Source of the DNA: JAHEKD01 sp965215945
GTDB taxonomy: Bacteria; Pseudomonadota; Gammaproteobacteria; Arenicellales; JAHEKD01
Assembly (NCBI GenBank): GCA_965215945.1
Contig: CBDCFC010000018.1
Coordinates: forward strand, 150,961 to 214,960
Direction of reading: 5' to 3'
Length of the DNA stretch: 64,000 nucleotides
Positions 28,214 through 37,480 of the stretch are shown piece after piece; position 1 is the first letter of the stretch, and each line of letters begins with the position of its first letter. Made by a program: the position numbers and the translations under genes. Under the pieces are notes generated by a model that worked only from the letters and a program-made list of their open reading frames with translations, was not told where the DNA came from and made no database searches.

Positions 28214-28894
28214 TTACCAATCTCTTGTCAGTTGACCATTGCTCAAGATATAGCCTTTTTGCATTTGTTTGGCAATATCCATGTCATGCGTCACAATCAC
28301 CAGACTTGAATTAAGTTGCTGATTGGTCGCTTTCATCAGCTCAAAGACTTCAGCAGCGGTTTTTTGATCCAGATTACCAGTCGGCTCGTCGGCCAGAACA
28401 CAGTCGGGATTAGTGACCATGGCTCTGGCAATCGCTGTACGTTGGCGTTCGCCGCCGGATAATTCCGCTGGCTTATGTGTCAAACGTGACCCCAACCCGA
28501 CTGCTTGGAGTAGTTCACCTGCTTTTTGTTTTGCAGTAACTGAATCGACTTTGGCAATCAGCAGGGGCATAGCCACATTTTCTAAAGCAGTAAATTCTGG
28601 CAATAAATGATGAAATTGATAAACAAAACCAAGGGCCTTATTGCGAAGTCGTGCTCTTTCAGCCTCATTCATGGTTGACAGGTCTTCACCAGAAATAACC
28701 ACTTTCCCTAAAGTTGGTTTATCCAAACCACCAAGCAAATGTAATAACGTGCTTTTACCTGAACCAGATGCGCCAATAATTGCGACCTGCTCTCCCGCCG
28801 AAACTTCTAAGTCAATACCGGTAAGGATTTTTAGTTCATTCTTACCTTGAACAAAACTGCGCTTTAGTTGTTCAACTTTGATGATGCTCATCAT
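28214..28894 (-). CDS. lolD: Lipoprotein-release ABC ATPase LolD
   Basis: This 226-residue ATPase of the MacB/LolD type has Walker A (IGASGSGKSTLLH), signature (LSGGERQRTAIARA), Walker B (CVLADEPTGNLD) and switch histidine (IVTHDMDI). It drives extraction of outer-membrane lipoproteins from the inner membrane with LolC/LolE. The start overlaps the permease stop by four bases (ATGA), so the two are coupled. Confidence 0.93.
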   Translation of the reverse strand: MMSIIKVEQLKRSFVQGKNELKILTGIDLEVSAGEQVAIIGASGSGKSTLLHLLGGLDKPTLGKVVISGEDLSTMNEAERARLRNKALGFVYQFHHLLPEFTALENVAMPLLIAKVDSVTAKQKAGELLQAVGLGSRLTHKPAELSGGERQRTAIARAMVTNPDCVLADEPTGNLDQKTAAEVFELMKATNQQLNSSLVIVTHDMDIAKQMQKGYILSNGQLTRDW

Positions 28895-30135
28895 TCGTAT
28901 CTCAAGGCTTCGGCAGGCTGAACTTTAGAGGCTTTCCAGGCTGGATAAAGAGTGGCAAGAAAACTGATTAAAAAAGCTACTGAAGTAACTTTTATAACAT
29001 CAGAGGCTAGTAATTCAGATGGAAACCCACTGATCAAATAAAGATCTGCCGGCATGAATTCAGTATTAAACACTCCTTCTATCCAACCTACTATTTCGCT
29101 AACATTCAACGCCGTTAAAACCCCCAAAATGGCCCCAATAATAGTGCCCACTAAGCCTATTACAGTTCCCTGTACCATAAATATTTTGAGAATGCTTAAA
29201 GGTGTAGAACCGAAAGTTTTTAAAATGGCGATGTCTGATTGCTTTTCCGTCACCACCATGACCAGAGTCGAAACAATATTAAATGCTGCAATCACAATAA
29301 TAATCAAGAGAATAAAAAACATGACTCTGCGCTCAGTTTTCAGCGCCCTAAAAAAAGTTGAGTGAGCCGTGGTCCAGTCGGTGACACGATAATCAAAGCC
29401 CAACTCGTGTTGTAGATCACCAGTAATCTGTGGAGCTAAAAATACCTCGTTGAGTTTTAGCCTTAATCCGTCGACTGCATCAACCTTGCGAAACAATTTG
29501 GCAGCATCCTTTAGGTGGATCAGAGCCAGGCCATTGTCGTATTCATACATCCCAAGATCAAAAATACCGGTCACTGTAAAGCGTTTTAAACGGGGAATTA
29601 GGCCGGCCGGTGTGACCTGGCCCTGGGGAGATACAACAGTCACTTTTGAGCCCAAGCCTAAACCCAGATTAGCAGCCAAAGCACTGCCGACAACAATATT
29701 AAACTCACCCTCGACTAAACTGTCCGCACTACCTTCTATTAATTTCGTCAGTAAATCAGTCACTGAAGTTTCTTGTTCGGGCAATACACCACGAATAATC
29801 GATCCATTGACTTGGTTACCTCGTGCCAACATGCCCTGGCCCATAATGAATGGAGCTGATCCGACTACATCATTTAAAGCTGTCGCCTGCTGTTCGATTT
29901 CTTGCCAGTCATTAAATGGATCATATTTACTGATGCTTATATGCGATGCAACGCCTAAAATTCTGTCCCTGAGCTCTCGCTCAAAGCCATTCATGACCGA
30001 CATTACAGTAATCAATGCCCAGACGCCCAAGGCTACACATATGATGGACAATAAGCTTATTAAAGAAATAAAGTTATTGCGCCGTTTCGCACGGGTATAG
30101 CGTAGGCCGATAAAGAGTTCCAAGGGTTTAATCAT
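28891..30135 (-). CDS. lolC: Lipoprotein-releasing permease, LolC/LolE family
   Basis: This 414-residue permease has one N-terminal membrane helix (after KRRNNFISLISLLSII), a large periplasmic domain, and three C-terminal helices of the FtsX type, with LKTFGSTPLSILKIFMVQG as the coupling region. It forms the membrane part of the Lol exporter with LolD. Only one permease gene is present beside lolD; E. coli has both lolC and lolE. It may be a homodimer-forming LolF-type protein or have a partner elsewhere, so the gene symbol is provisional. Confidence 0.88.
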   Translation of the reverse strand: MIKPLELFIGLRYTRAKRRNNFISLISLLSIICVALGVWALITVMSVMNGFERELRDRILGVASHISISKYDPFNDWQEIEQQATALNDVVGSAPFIMGQGMLARGNQVNGSIIRGVLPEQETSVTDLLTKLIEGSADSLVEGEFNIVVGSALAANLGLGLGSKVTVVSPQGQVTPAGLIPRLKRFTVTGIFDLGMYEYDNGLALIHLKDAAKLFRKVDAVDGLRLKLNEVFLAPQITGDLQHELGFDYRVTDWTTAHSTFFRALKTERRVMFFILLIIIVIAAFNIVSTLVMVVTEKQSDIAILKTFGSTPLSILKIFMVQGTVIGLVGTIIGAILGVLTALNVSEIVGWIEGVFNTEFMPADLYLISGFPSELLASDVIKVTSVAFLISFLATLYPAWKASKVQPAEALRYE

Positions 30136-30142
30136 TGTGATT

Positions 30143-30228
30143 CGTCATACCGGAATCGCGAAGCGATATCCGGTATCTGTCAAATTTTGGAGATTCTGGA
30201 CAAATGCAAAGCATTTTCCAGAATGACG
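30143..30228. repeat. MITE-like palindromic repeat, copy 1
   Basis: The 86-base unit begins CGTCAT and ends ATGACG. Inside are two hairpins: CCGGAATCGC pairing with GCGATATCCGG, and TTCTGGACAAATGC pairing with GCATTTTCCAGAA. It lies between lysS and lolC. A second, related unit with the same ends lies before pheS at 37284-37366. Confidence 0.7.
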
Positions 30229-30249
30229 AGGCTGTTCTTAGTTTGCTTT

Positions 30250-31755
30250 TCAAGCTTCTGAACTTTTAGGCCGCATATGAGGAAATAAGATCACATCGCG
30301 AATTGAGGCCGAGTCAGTTAACAGCATGATTAAGCGGTCAATACCAATGCCACCGCCTGCATTAGGCGGTAATCCATACTCCAAAGCCCGGATATAGTCT
30401 TTGTCGTAATACATGGCTTCATCATCGCCTGACTCTTTTAGTGCAACTTGGTCTTTAAACCGCTGCGCTTGAATTTCAGGGTCGTTTAATTCTGAAAATC
30501 CATTAACCAATTCCCGCCCGCCAATATACAATTCAAAGCGATCAGTAATTTGTGGATTGTCATCGTCTGGACGAGATAGCGGTGAAACTTCCGCTGGATA
30601 TGAAGTAATGTATGTTGGATCTTTAAGTTTGTCTTCTACGCTCGCTTCAAATATTTCGGTTTGGATTTTGCCCAGGCCATAGTCATCTTTAAGTTCTATT
30701 TTTAATTTCTCGGCAATCTGCCTGGCTTGTTGTAAGTCATTTAATTGATCGACGTTGATATTCTGATTAAATTTTAAGATTGAGTCAAACAAAGTCATGC
30801 GTTCAAATGGCTTGCCGAAATCATATGTCTCGCCCTGGTATTCAACTGTTGTAGTGCCCAGAACGTACTCCACCACCCCACGAATCATCTCTTCAGTCAT
30901 GTCCATGTAATCGTGGTAATCGACATAGGCCTCGTTATATTCCAGCATGGTGAATTCAGGATTATGGCGGGTTGATAAACCTTCGTTACGAAATACCCGG
31001 TTTAATTCATACACTTTATCGAAGTTACCAACGATGGTTCGTTTGATATAAAGCTCTTGAGCAACCCGCATAAACAAGTCAATGTCCAAGGCATTATGAT
31101 GAGTGACAAATGGCTTTGCTGTCGCTCCACCAGGAATACTCTGCATCATCGGTGATTCGATTTCCAAGTAGCCCCGGTCATTAAGAAATTGGCGAAAATA
31201 GTTAATAACTTTGGCTCGAATTCGAAATGTTTCACGGCTTTTTTCATTAACGATTAAATCTACATAGCGTTGCCGATATTTCATTTCCTGATCGGCCAAG
31301 CCATGAAATTTTTCCGGTAACGGACGCAGCGATTTGGTCAGTAATCGAATTAGTTTTACACGGATAGATAACTCACCTGTTTTAGTGATAAATAACTCGC
31401 CTTCGCCGCCGACTATATCGCCAATATCAAATTGCTTGAAATGGGCATAGTTATCATCCCCAATTGCATCACGTTGTAAAAATAATTGTATTTCGCCACT
31501 TTGGTCCTGTAACCGTGCAAAACTGACTTTGCCCATGATGCGCTTGGCCATGATTCGACCAGCAACCTTAACTGTGACAGAGTTTTCTTCGAACCATTCT
31601 TTAGCGTTGATTGAATATTGTTGCTGCAAATCACCCGCGAGTGCATCGCGGCGAAAATCATTGGGATACGCATTGCCGTTCTCTCGCAATTCAGCAAGTT
31701 TCTCCCGCCGTTGTGCGATTAGTTTGTTTTCGTCTGTTATTTTATCTTCCTTCAT
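30250..31755 (-). CDS. lysS: Lysine--tRNA ligase (class II)
   Basis: This 501-residue class II synthetase charges tRNA-Lys. The N-terminal OB-fold (VTVKVAGRIMAKRIMGKVSF) is followed by the catalytic domain with motif 2 (RVFRNEGLSTRHNPEFTMLE) and motif 3 (GGGIGIDRLIMLLT). The length matches the bacterial enzyme. It follows prfB by ten bases, the common prfB-lysS order. The start at 31755 is an ATG preceded by GAAGTAAAA, a weak ribosome-binding site. Confidence 0.97.
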   Translation of the reverse strand: MKEDKITDENKLIAQRREKLAELRENGNAYPNDFRRDALAGDLQQQYSINAKEWFEENSVTVKVAGRIMAKRIMGKVSFARLQDQSGEIQLFLQRDAIGDDNYAHFKQFDIGDIVGGEGELFITKTGELSIRVKLIRLLTKSLRPLPEKFHGLADQEMKYRQRYVDLIVNEKSRETFRIRAKVINYFRQFLNDRGYLEIESPMMQSIPGGATAKPFVTHHNALDIDLFMRVAQELYIKRTIVGNFDKVYELNRVFRNEGLSTRHNPEFTMLEYNEAYVDYHDYMDMTEEMIRGVVEYVLGTTTVEYQGETYDFGKPFERMTLFDSILKFNQNINVDQLNDLQQARQIAEKLKIELKDDYGLGKIQTEIFEASVEDKLKDPTYITSYPAEVSPLSRPDDDNPQITDRFELYIGGRELVNGFSELNDPEIQAQRFKDQVALKESGDDEAMYYDKDYIRALEYGLPPNAGGGIGIDRLIMLLTDSASIRDVILFPHMRPKSSEA

Positions 31756-31765
31756 TTTTACTTCG

Positions 31766-32864
31766 TTATATACCAGCTTTCAAACTAGCTTCAATAAATT
31801 GATTTAGATCGCCGTCTAAAACAGCCTGAGTATTACCCGTTTCAACATTAGTACGCAAATCTTTTATCCGTGACTGGTCGAGTACGTAGGAACGTATTTG
31901 ACTACCCCAACCAATGTCTGATTTGGTCTCCTCGACAGCTTGTTGCTCTTCACGCTGTTTTTGTAATTCCAATTCATAGAGTCTGGCTTTGAGCATGGAC
32001 ATGGCCTCAGCTTTGTTCTTATGCTGTGAACGGTCGTTCTGGCATTGAACCACTATGTTTGTGGGTAAATGAGTTATGCGTACCGCTGAATCTGTTCGGT
32101 TAACATGCTGACCACCCGCACCACTGGCCCGGTATGTGTCAATGCGTAAGTCGGCCGGGTTAATATCGATTTCAATACTGTCATCAACTTCAGGATAGGC
32201 GAACACTGAAGCAAAAGAAGTATGGCGTCTGTTGCCTGAATCGAACGGTGATTTGCGTACCAGGCGATGCACACCTGTTTCAGTTCGCAAGTGGCCATAA
32301 GCATAGGGGCCTGAATACTTAACGGTTGCACTTTTGATGCCGGCAACTTCGCCATCAGACAATTCGATAATTTCAGTTTTAAAGTTATTTGCTTCACCCC
32401 AGCGTAGGTACATACGCAAAAGCATGTTGGCCCAGTCCTGGGCCTCTGTTCCACCTGAGCCCGCCTGAATATCGATGAAGGCGTTACTCATGTCCATTTG
32501 ACCTGAAAACATTCGTTGGAATTCGAGTTTTTCCAAGCGCTTAGACATGGCATTAACATCTGTTTCGATTTCATCAACTGTTGCTTCATCATTTTCTTGT
32601 TTGGCTAATTCAAGCAAATCTTTAGTATCTGTAATGCCAATCTCTAACTCTTCAATAGTGGTCGTTATGGTTTCCAACTGTGTCCTTTCCTGGCCAAGTT
32701 TTTGTGCTAACTCAATGTCATTCCAAACTTGCGGATCCTCCAGTTGGCGAGAAACTTCTTCAAGCCGATCTTTTTTATTGGCATAGTCAAAGATACCCCC
32801 TGAGTTGTTCGAGGCGTTGTGAATAATCAGCTAACTGTTCGGTGAGTAAATTATAACGTTCCAT
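31766..32864 (-). CDS. prfB: Peptide chain release factor 2, with programmed +1 frameshift
   Basis: Translation starts at ATG 32864 and reaches an in-frame TGA as codon 26 (32789-32787). The ribosome must shift +1 there, skipping one T, to continue as DYANKKDRLEEV and make a 365-residue RF2. The domain with the GGQ motif (SGAGGQHVNRTDSAVR) is present, as is the RF2 pattern for UGA/UAA reading. The shift site and its internal Shine-Dalgarno are standard, so this is normal autoregulation and not damage. The gene is cotranscribed with lysS. Confidence 0.96.
32786..32801 (-). promoter_or_regulatory. prfB programmed frameshift site
   Basis: Reading on the minus strand the site is AGGGGGTATCTTTGAC. 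AGGGGG is the internal Shine-Dalgarno-like element, CTT is the slippery codon and TGA the in-frame stop. Low RF2 slows termination and favours the +1 shift. The spacing is the same as in E. coli prfB. Confidence 0.95.
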
Positions 32865-32942
32865 ATCGGGATTGAATATTCGGCAAGGCGGCAATTATAA
32901 CCACTTTATACAGAATACAAAGTAGTCAACAAGAATAAATAA

Positions 32943-32996
32943 TGGTGTCCTTCCTGAGACATCATTTACATTTCATACTGGAGACATGGTTTACAC
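32943..32996. repeat. Possible insertion-sequence end remnant with two direct repeats
   Basis: GAGACATCATTTACA (32956-32970) and GAGACATGGTTTACA (32981-32995) are direct repeats with 13 of 15 bases identical. With the nearby GGTGTCC they resemble, from memory, the end of IS481-family elements. No transposase gene is present, so this would be a leftover end between prfB and tRNA-Pro. Confidence 0.35.
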
Positions 32997-33013
32997 AATT
33001 GAGTATTTAAAGC

Positions 33014-33090
33014 TGGTCGGGGCGAGTGGATTCGAACCACCGACCTCCTACGCCCCATGCAGGTGCGCTACCAGACTGCGCCACGCCCCG
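33014..33090 (-). tRNA. tRNA-Pro (anticodon GGG)
   Basis: The 77-base gene folds into a full cloverleaf with the 3' CCA encoded. The acceptor stem pairs CGGGGCG with CGCCCCG, with the C1-G72 pair typical of bacterial tRNA-Pro. The D arm is GCGC-AGTCTGGTA-GCGC, the anticodon loop ATGGGGC gives GGG, and the T loop is TTCGAAT. It lies 17 bases after the merR-like gene on the same strand. Confidence 0.95.
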
Positions 33091-33107
33091 ACTAACTTGA
33101 GAAACTA

Positions 33108-33470
33108 TTATTTCAACAATTCAGAGATCTCATTTAGATCTCTTAAAATTTCATCAACTAGATTGTCTTTCTTCTTAGTAGGAGCATCTTTGGATTGAAC
33201 TGTTTCAACATCAAGTTGATTACGTGCACCATTAATGGTGAAGCCATCTTTATATAGTAGTTCTCTGATCTGTCTGATCATTTGTACTTCATGGCGTTGA
33301 TAGTAACGACGATTACCACGTCGTTTTATGGGTTTCAATTGTGGAAATTCCTGCTCCCAATAACGTAATACGTGGGGTTTTACCGCGCAAAGATCGCTTA
33401 CTTCACCGATGGTGAAATAGCGTTTGCCTGGAATGGGAGGAAGTTCAGAATTATCTTTAGGATCAAGCAT
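33108..33470 (-). CDS. MerR-family transcriptional regulator
   Basis: The 120-residue protein has an N-terminal MerR winged helix (FTIGEVSDLCAVKPHVLRYWEQEFPQL, then RRGNRRYYQRHEV) and a short C-terminal helix likely used for dimer formation. It lacks the cysteine metal-binding site of MerR itself. A MerR-like gene directly after ihfA is a common arrangement in gammaproteobacteria; its targets are unknown. It follows ihfA by 21 bases. Confidence 0.9.
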   Translation of the reverse strand: MLDPKDNSELPPIPGKRYFTIGEVSDLCAVKPHVLRYWEQEFPQLKPIKRRGNRRYYQRHEVQMIRQIRELLYKDGFTINGARNQLDVETVQSKDAPTKKKDNLVDEILRDLNEISELLK

Positions 33471-33491
33471 ATATATTCATTATATTCTGTG

Positions 33492-33803
33492 TTACGTTAA
33501 CTTATCAACCAGCAATTCAGTGTTCTCAGCAACCTGATCTTTTAATTTGGGGCTGGCTTTGAAAGTGACGACCTTGCGTGCTGAGATTTCAACTTCTTCA
33601 CCTGTTTTGGGATTGCGGCCGGGTCGTTGTCGTTTGTGTCTGATATCGAAGTTACCAAAACCTGAAAGCTTGACGGATTCTTCTGCTTCCAGCGCACTTC
33701 GTACTTGTTCAAAAAAAAGTTCTACAAATTCTTTGGCTTCACGTTTGTTCAATCCAATACTGTCGAATAGCGCAACCGCTAGCTCTGCCTTTGTTACTGC
33801 CAT
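33492..33803 (-). CDS. ihfA: Integration host factor subunit alpha
   Basis: The 103-residue protein starts TKAELAVALFDSIGLNKREAKEFVELFFEQ and has the DNA-bending arm with GRNPKTGEEVEISARKVVTFK. With IhfB it forms the nucleoid protein that bends DNA sharply. The position directly after pheT is the standard pheST-ihfA order. It is 23 bases from the pheT stop. Confidence 0.96.
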   Translation of the reverse strand: MAVTKAELAVALFDSIGLNKREAKEFVELFFEQVRSALEAEESVKLSGFGNFDIRHKRQRPGRNPKTGEEVEISARKVVTFKASPKLKDQVAENTELLVDKLT

Positions 33804-33826
33804 TATTATGCCTCTCGAAAGTGTGC

Positions 33827-36217
33827 CTATATTCGTAGTTGGGCGTTAAATTTTGTTTTTAGTGATGATAAAACCCGGCTACATGCATCATCCATCTCCA
33901 GTTCTGTCAAAGTACGATTTAAGGCTTGAAAAGTCAAGCCTATTGACACACTTTTCTTATCAGAATCAATAGGTTTTCCAGTATATACATCAAATAACTT
34001 CAATTCAGTAAGATTTTTACCTGCGTTTAGTTCAATATCTTCAAGTAATTTATCTACTGCTATGTTGCGATCAACTAGGAGTGACAAATCACGCCGAATG
34101 GAAGGAAATTTCGATGTGATTTTATATTCGGGCAAATTAGAGTTCATTAAAAACTCAAGATTCAACTGAAAGAAATAAACGTCTTGGTCAATGTCTAAAC
34201 TATCCGCAATACTTGGCAAAATTTGACCAATCAATCCAATTAGCCTGTCTTTAACATAGACCTCTGCAATACGTCCCGGGTGAAAACCATCAACCGATAC
34301 GGCTTTATATTGAAGCTCCAAATCTGAGCTGGATAGTTGCTTTATCGCTTCCAAATCAGATTTTATATCAAAAAAATCGACAAATTTAGGCGTTAATCCC
34401 CATTGCTCCGGTAATTGTAAACCAGTTGATATTCCACCTAAGTGTTTTACTTCAACTCTTTGTTTTTTATTGTAAAAATAAATATTTCCAATCTCAAATA
34501 ATTGAATCTGCCGATGTTGTCGGTGGTAGTTATTAGCCAACGCCTGCAATAATCCGGGGATTAATGACAATCTCATTTCAGACAGGTTTTCGGCTATGGG
34601 GTTTTTTAGTGCGATTGCACACTTCACGGATTCCGTATTGGAGACGAATTTCTTTTGCAATGTTGGATCAACAAAACTGTAAGTAATGGTCTCCTGATAG
34701 CCCCGATCAATCATAAGATCGCGAAAACGATTCGACTTAATCATTGATTCGCTGGGCGCTGAAGTGGTTATCGACGCGACAGCCTGGTTTTCAGGAATAT
34801 TGTTATAGCCGTATAAACGGGCAACTTCTTCAATAAGATCATGTTCCTTTTCCAAATCAAAACGATAACTCGGTGGGACGGCTTTGATCGACGTTTTTAA
34901 CTGTTCAACTTGGCACCCGAGTCGGCTGAGATACTTGGCCACTTTTACCGGTTTTACCTCAACACCTAATACTTTATTGAGCTGCTTATAGCGGACATGA
35001 ATGGCCGATTTAACGGGAATGTATTTTTTGTTTGATGTTTCGATAACTGGCCCCGGCTCACCACCGCAAATTTGCAACATTAATGTTGTCGCCCGATGAA
35101 CTGCTTGTTCTTGCCCATACGGATCGACACCACGCTCAAATCTATACGATGCATCGGTTTGCATGCCAATTCGTCTGGCTTTACCGATAATTTCAGGCTG
35201 TGCAAAGTAAGCAGATTCCAATAATATGGAATGATTTTTGTCATTAATCCCAGAACCCAAACCACCCATGATGCCGGCCAACGCGACGGGGCCATTATGG
35301 TCACATATCAGTAAATCATCAGCTTTTAATGTGAGTTGTTTTTCATCGAGCAGAATAAGTTTTTCATTCTTTTTAGCATTACGAACAATAATGCCGGTTT
35401 CAATGTTGTTTAAGTCGAATGCGTGCATCGGTTGCCCAAGTTCGAGCATGACATAGTTAGTGATATCAACGATTGCGCTTATCGGCCGAATACCACAACG
35501 CCTGAGTTTTTCCTTCATCCAGTCTGGTGTTTCAGCCTGTGGATTGACATTTTCGATCGCACGGCCAACATAACGGGGACAGCCTTGGAAATTTTCGATT
35601 TTTATTGGGACTTTCTTTTTACTGGCAGCCGGAACAGATTTAATTTTTGGCTTCGTTAGTTTAGTGTTTGTCAAAGCAGAAACTTCTCTGGCAATACCGA
35701 CAATACTCAAACAGTCGCCACGGTTCGGTGTTAATTCAAGTTCAATGACATTGTCGTTTAATTTCAGATGAGAAGCCACTGAGGCTCCAGTTTTGGCCGC
35801 TGATTCAAGCTGCATGATGCCATCTGACTTTTCAGCAAGTCCGAGTTCCATCGCCGAACAGAGCATGCCATTTGATTCCACGTCTCGAATTTTAGTTTTG
35901 CTGATTTGCAATCCGTTAGGAAGTTTTGCACCGATCATTGCTAGAGGCACTTTCATCCCTGTTTGAATATTCTGTGCACCACAGATGACATCGACGATTT
36001 TGGTTTTGCCATAAGCCACTTTGCACAGCGATAGCTTGTCTGATTTCGGGTGCGGCTCAATCGCTAAGATTTCAGCAACAACTACTTTAGTGAATTGTGC
36101 TTTTTGTTTGCTGACATTATCAACTTCAAGGCCAGCCATGGTTAACGTTTCAGCTAGCTCTTGAGTGCTAATAGAAGGATTCGTCCATTCCCGCAGCCAG
36201 TTTTCACTAATTAACAT
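33827..36217 (-). CDS. pheT: Phenylalanine--tRNA ligase beta subunit
   Basis: The 796-residue subunit has the N-terminal tRNA-binding domain (VVVAEILAIEPHPKSDKLSLC), the B3/B4 editing region, the B5 domain and the C-terminal anticodon-binding FDX-ACB domain (ITSKFPSIRRDLSLLVD). The length is the same as in E. coli. It makes the alpha2-beta2 synthetase with PheS, encoded 11 bases upstream. Confidence 0.97.
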   Translation of the reverse strand: MLISENWLREWTNPSISTQELAETLTMAGLEVDNVSKQKAQFTKVVVAEILAIEPHPKSDKLSLCKVAYGKTKIVDVICGAQNIQTGMKVPLAMIGAKLPNGLQISKTKIRDVESNGMLCSAMELGLAEKSDGIMQLESAAKTGASVASHLKLNDNVIELELTPNRGDCLSIVGIAREVSALTNTKLTKPKIKSVPAASKKKVPIKIENFQGCPRYVGRAIENVNPQAETPDWMKEKLRRCGIRPISAIVDITNYVMLELGQPMHAFDLNNIETGIIVRNAKKNEKLILLDEKQLTLKADDLLICDHNGPVALAGIMGGLGSGINDKNHSILLESAYFAQPEIIGKARRIGMQTDASYRFERGVDPYGQEQAVHRATTLMLQICGGEPGPVIETSNKKYIPVKSAIHVRYKQLNKVLGVEVKPVKVAKYLSRLGCQVEQLKTSIKAVPPSYRFDLEKEHDLIEEVARLYGYNNIPENQAVASITTSAPSESMIKSNRFRDLMIDRGYQETITYSFVDPTLQKKFVSNTESVKCAIALKNPIAENLSEMRLSLIPGLLQALANNYHRQHRQIQLFEIGNIYFYNKKQRVEVKHLGGISTGLQLPEQWGLTPKFVDFFDIKSDLEAIKQLSSSDLELQYKAVSVDGFHPGRIAEVYVKDRLIGLIGQILPSIADSLDIDQDVYFFQLNLEFLMNSNLPEYKITSKFPSIRRDLSLLVDRNIAVDKLLEDIELNAGKNLTELKLFDVYTGKPIDSDKKSVSIGLTFQALNRTLTELEMDDACSRVLSSLKTKFNAQLRI

Positions 36218-36228
36218 AACTAATCCCT

Positions 36229-37263
36229 TTAAGCTGCCTGAAATTGACGTAAAAAGCCAATATCGCTTTCAAAAAATAAGCGTAAATCGTTGACGCCATA
36301 ACGCAGCATTGCCAGGCGTTCAACACCCATACCAAAAGCGTAACCGGTGTATTTATCGGTATCGATATTTACGTTTTGTAATACTTTAGGATGAACCATA
36401 CCACAGCCTAATACTTCCAACCAACCGGTATGGCTACAGACCCGGCAGCCGTCGCCCTTACAAAAAACACAGCTTATATCAACCTCGGCAGAAGGTTCAG
36501 TAAATGGAAAGTACGATGGGCGGAATTTGATTTTTAAATCTTGCTCAAAGTATTCCCTGACGAAATAACCTAAAACGCCCTTTAGGTCGGCAAACGAAAT
36601 AGACTCATCAACGGCCAAACCTTCAATTTGGTGGAACATTGGTGTATGTGTTACATCAGAATCGCAACGATAAACCCGACCGGGGGCTATGGTTCTTAAC
36701 GGGGGTTTATTGGCGAGCATATAGCGAATTTGCACGTTCGATGTATGAGTCCGTAACACCGTATGATCGTCTACATAAAATGTATCCATCATCGCTCTGG
36801 CCGGATGGCTTTCGGGGATATTTAATGCTTCGAAATTATGATAGTCGTCTTCAACTTCCGGACCGGTCGCCACGTCGAATCCTAAACGTGAAAAAATCAG
36901 TGAGATTCTCTCAATAGCACGGCTTATTGGGTGGATGCTACCAATTGGTTTACCCCTTCCAGGAAGCGTCACATCGATTGTTTCATTGGCTAATTTCAGT
37001 TGCGTTTCATATTCTGACAGTTCTTTCTTTTTATTTTCTATTGCCTCATTAATTGCATTTTTAACAATATTAATCTCTTGTCCAGCCTGCTTTCTCTGGG
37101 CAGGGTGTAGTTCCCCGATTTGTCTTAAGTTTGTGGTCTTAAACCAGGATTTTTTACCTAGATAAGAAACTCGGATTTCTTCAAGCTCATTTGATGAAGC
37201 AGCCCTACTAATTTCTGCTAGTGCAGATTCTTTCATCTCAAAAATTGAGTTGTAATCTTTCAC
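36229..37263 (-). CDS. pheS: Phenylalanine--tRNA ligase alpha subunit
   Basis: The catalytic subunit (344 residues) has class II motif 2 (RVYRCDSDVTHTPMFHQIEGL) and motif 3 (GMGVERLAMLRYG). I chose GTG at 37263, preceded by GGTAGG, because the protein from VKDYNSIFEMKES aligns with the family. A longer frame from 37308 starts inside the palindromic repeat 37284-37366 and its first residues (MPDQVRHDD) are simply translated repeat. An internal ATG (MKESALAE) eight codons on is also possible. Confidence 0.95.
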   Translation of the reverse strand: MKDYNSIFEMKESALAEISRAASSNELEEIRVSYLGKKSWFKTTNLRQIGELHPAQRKQAGQEINIVKNAINEAIENKKKELSEYETQLKLANETIDVTLPGRGKPIGSIHPISRAIERISLIFSRLGFDVATGPEVEDDYHNFEALNIPESHPARAMMDTFYVDDHTVLRTHTSNVQIRYMLANKPPLRTIAPGRVYRCDSDVTHTPMFHQIEGLAVDESISFADLKGVLGYFVREYFEQDLKIKFRPSYFPFTEPSAEVDISCVFCKGDGCRVCSHTGWLEVLGCGMVHPKVLQNVNIDTDKYTGYAFGMGVERLAMLRYGVNDLRLFFESDIGFLRQFQAA

Positions 37264-37283
37264 TTTGAACCTACCTTTTATAT

Positions 37284-37366
37284 CGTCATGCCGGACTTGA
37301 TCCGGCATCCAGGATGCTTGAACGAAAACTGGATTCCGGATATCGCTATGCGATTCCGGAATGACG
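37284..37366. repeat. MITE-like palindromic repeat, copy 2
   Basis: The 83-base unit begins CGTCAT and ends ATGACG, as copy 1 does. It contains GCCGGACTTGATCCGGC and TCCGGATATCGC...GCGATTCCGGA as hairpin arms, and ATCCAG/CTGGAT as an inner arm pair. It lies in the leader between the pheST terminator and pheS. Confidence 0.7.
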
Positions 37367-37393
37367 GAATTATTAATTCAACGTTTACCAGCA

Positions 37394-37420
37394 TTTTTAG
37401 CATGAGGGTCTTTGGGTCAA
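37394..37420 (-). promoter_or_regulatory. Candidate pheST promoter
   Basis: On the minus strand TTGACC (37420-37415) may be a -35 element. TAAAAA (37399-37394), preceded by TGC as an extended -10, lies 15 bases downstream. The spacing is shorter than ideal. It sits after the terminator and before pheS, where a promoter would be useful. Confidence 0.3.
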
Positions 37421-37450
37421 GTTTATTCACTGTTACTCCATGAAAACCAT

Positions 37451-37480
37451 AAAAAAGGGAAAGTGAGCGGTCACTTTCCC
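37451..37480 (-). terminator. Rho-independent terminator/attenuator between rplT and pheS
   Basis: Minus strand: GGGAAAGTGA, loop CCGC, TCACTTTCCC, then six T. The ten-pair stem is perfect. A smaller hairpin (GCTTACC/GGTAAGC, 37498-37518) lies before it. In enterobacteria the pheST leader holds an attenuator; I see no Phe-rich leader peptide here, so simple partial termination is the safer reading. Confidence 0.88.

Noticed and set aside
29450..30100. 216-codon open frame antisense to the LolC/E permease
   Set aside because: The frame is a shadow of a conserved membrane protein; its translation is low-complexity Ser/Thr/Pro-rich with no domain.
32677..32864. prfB as a broken gene
   Set aside because: The in-frame TGA at codon 26 with AGGGGG and CTT is the standard programmed RF2 frameshift.
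37264..37308. Upstream ATG start for pheS
   Set aside because: It lies inside a palindromic repeat and the extra residues are translated repeat, so GTG 37263 is better.
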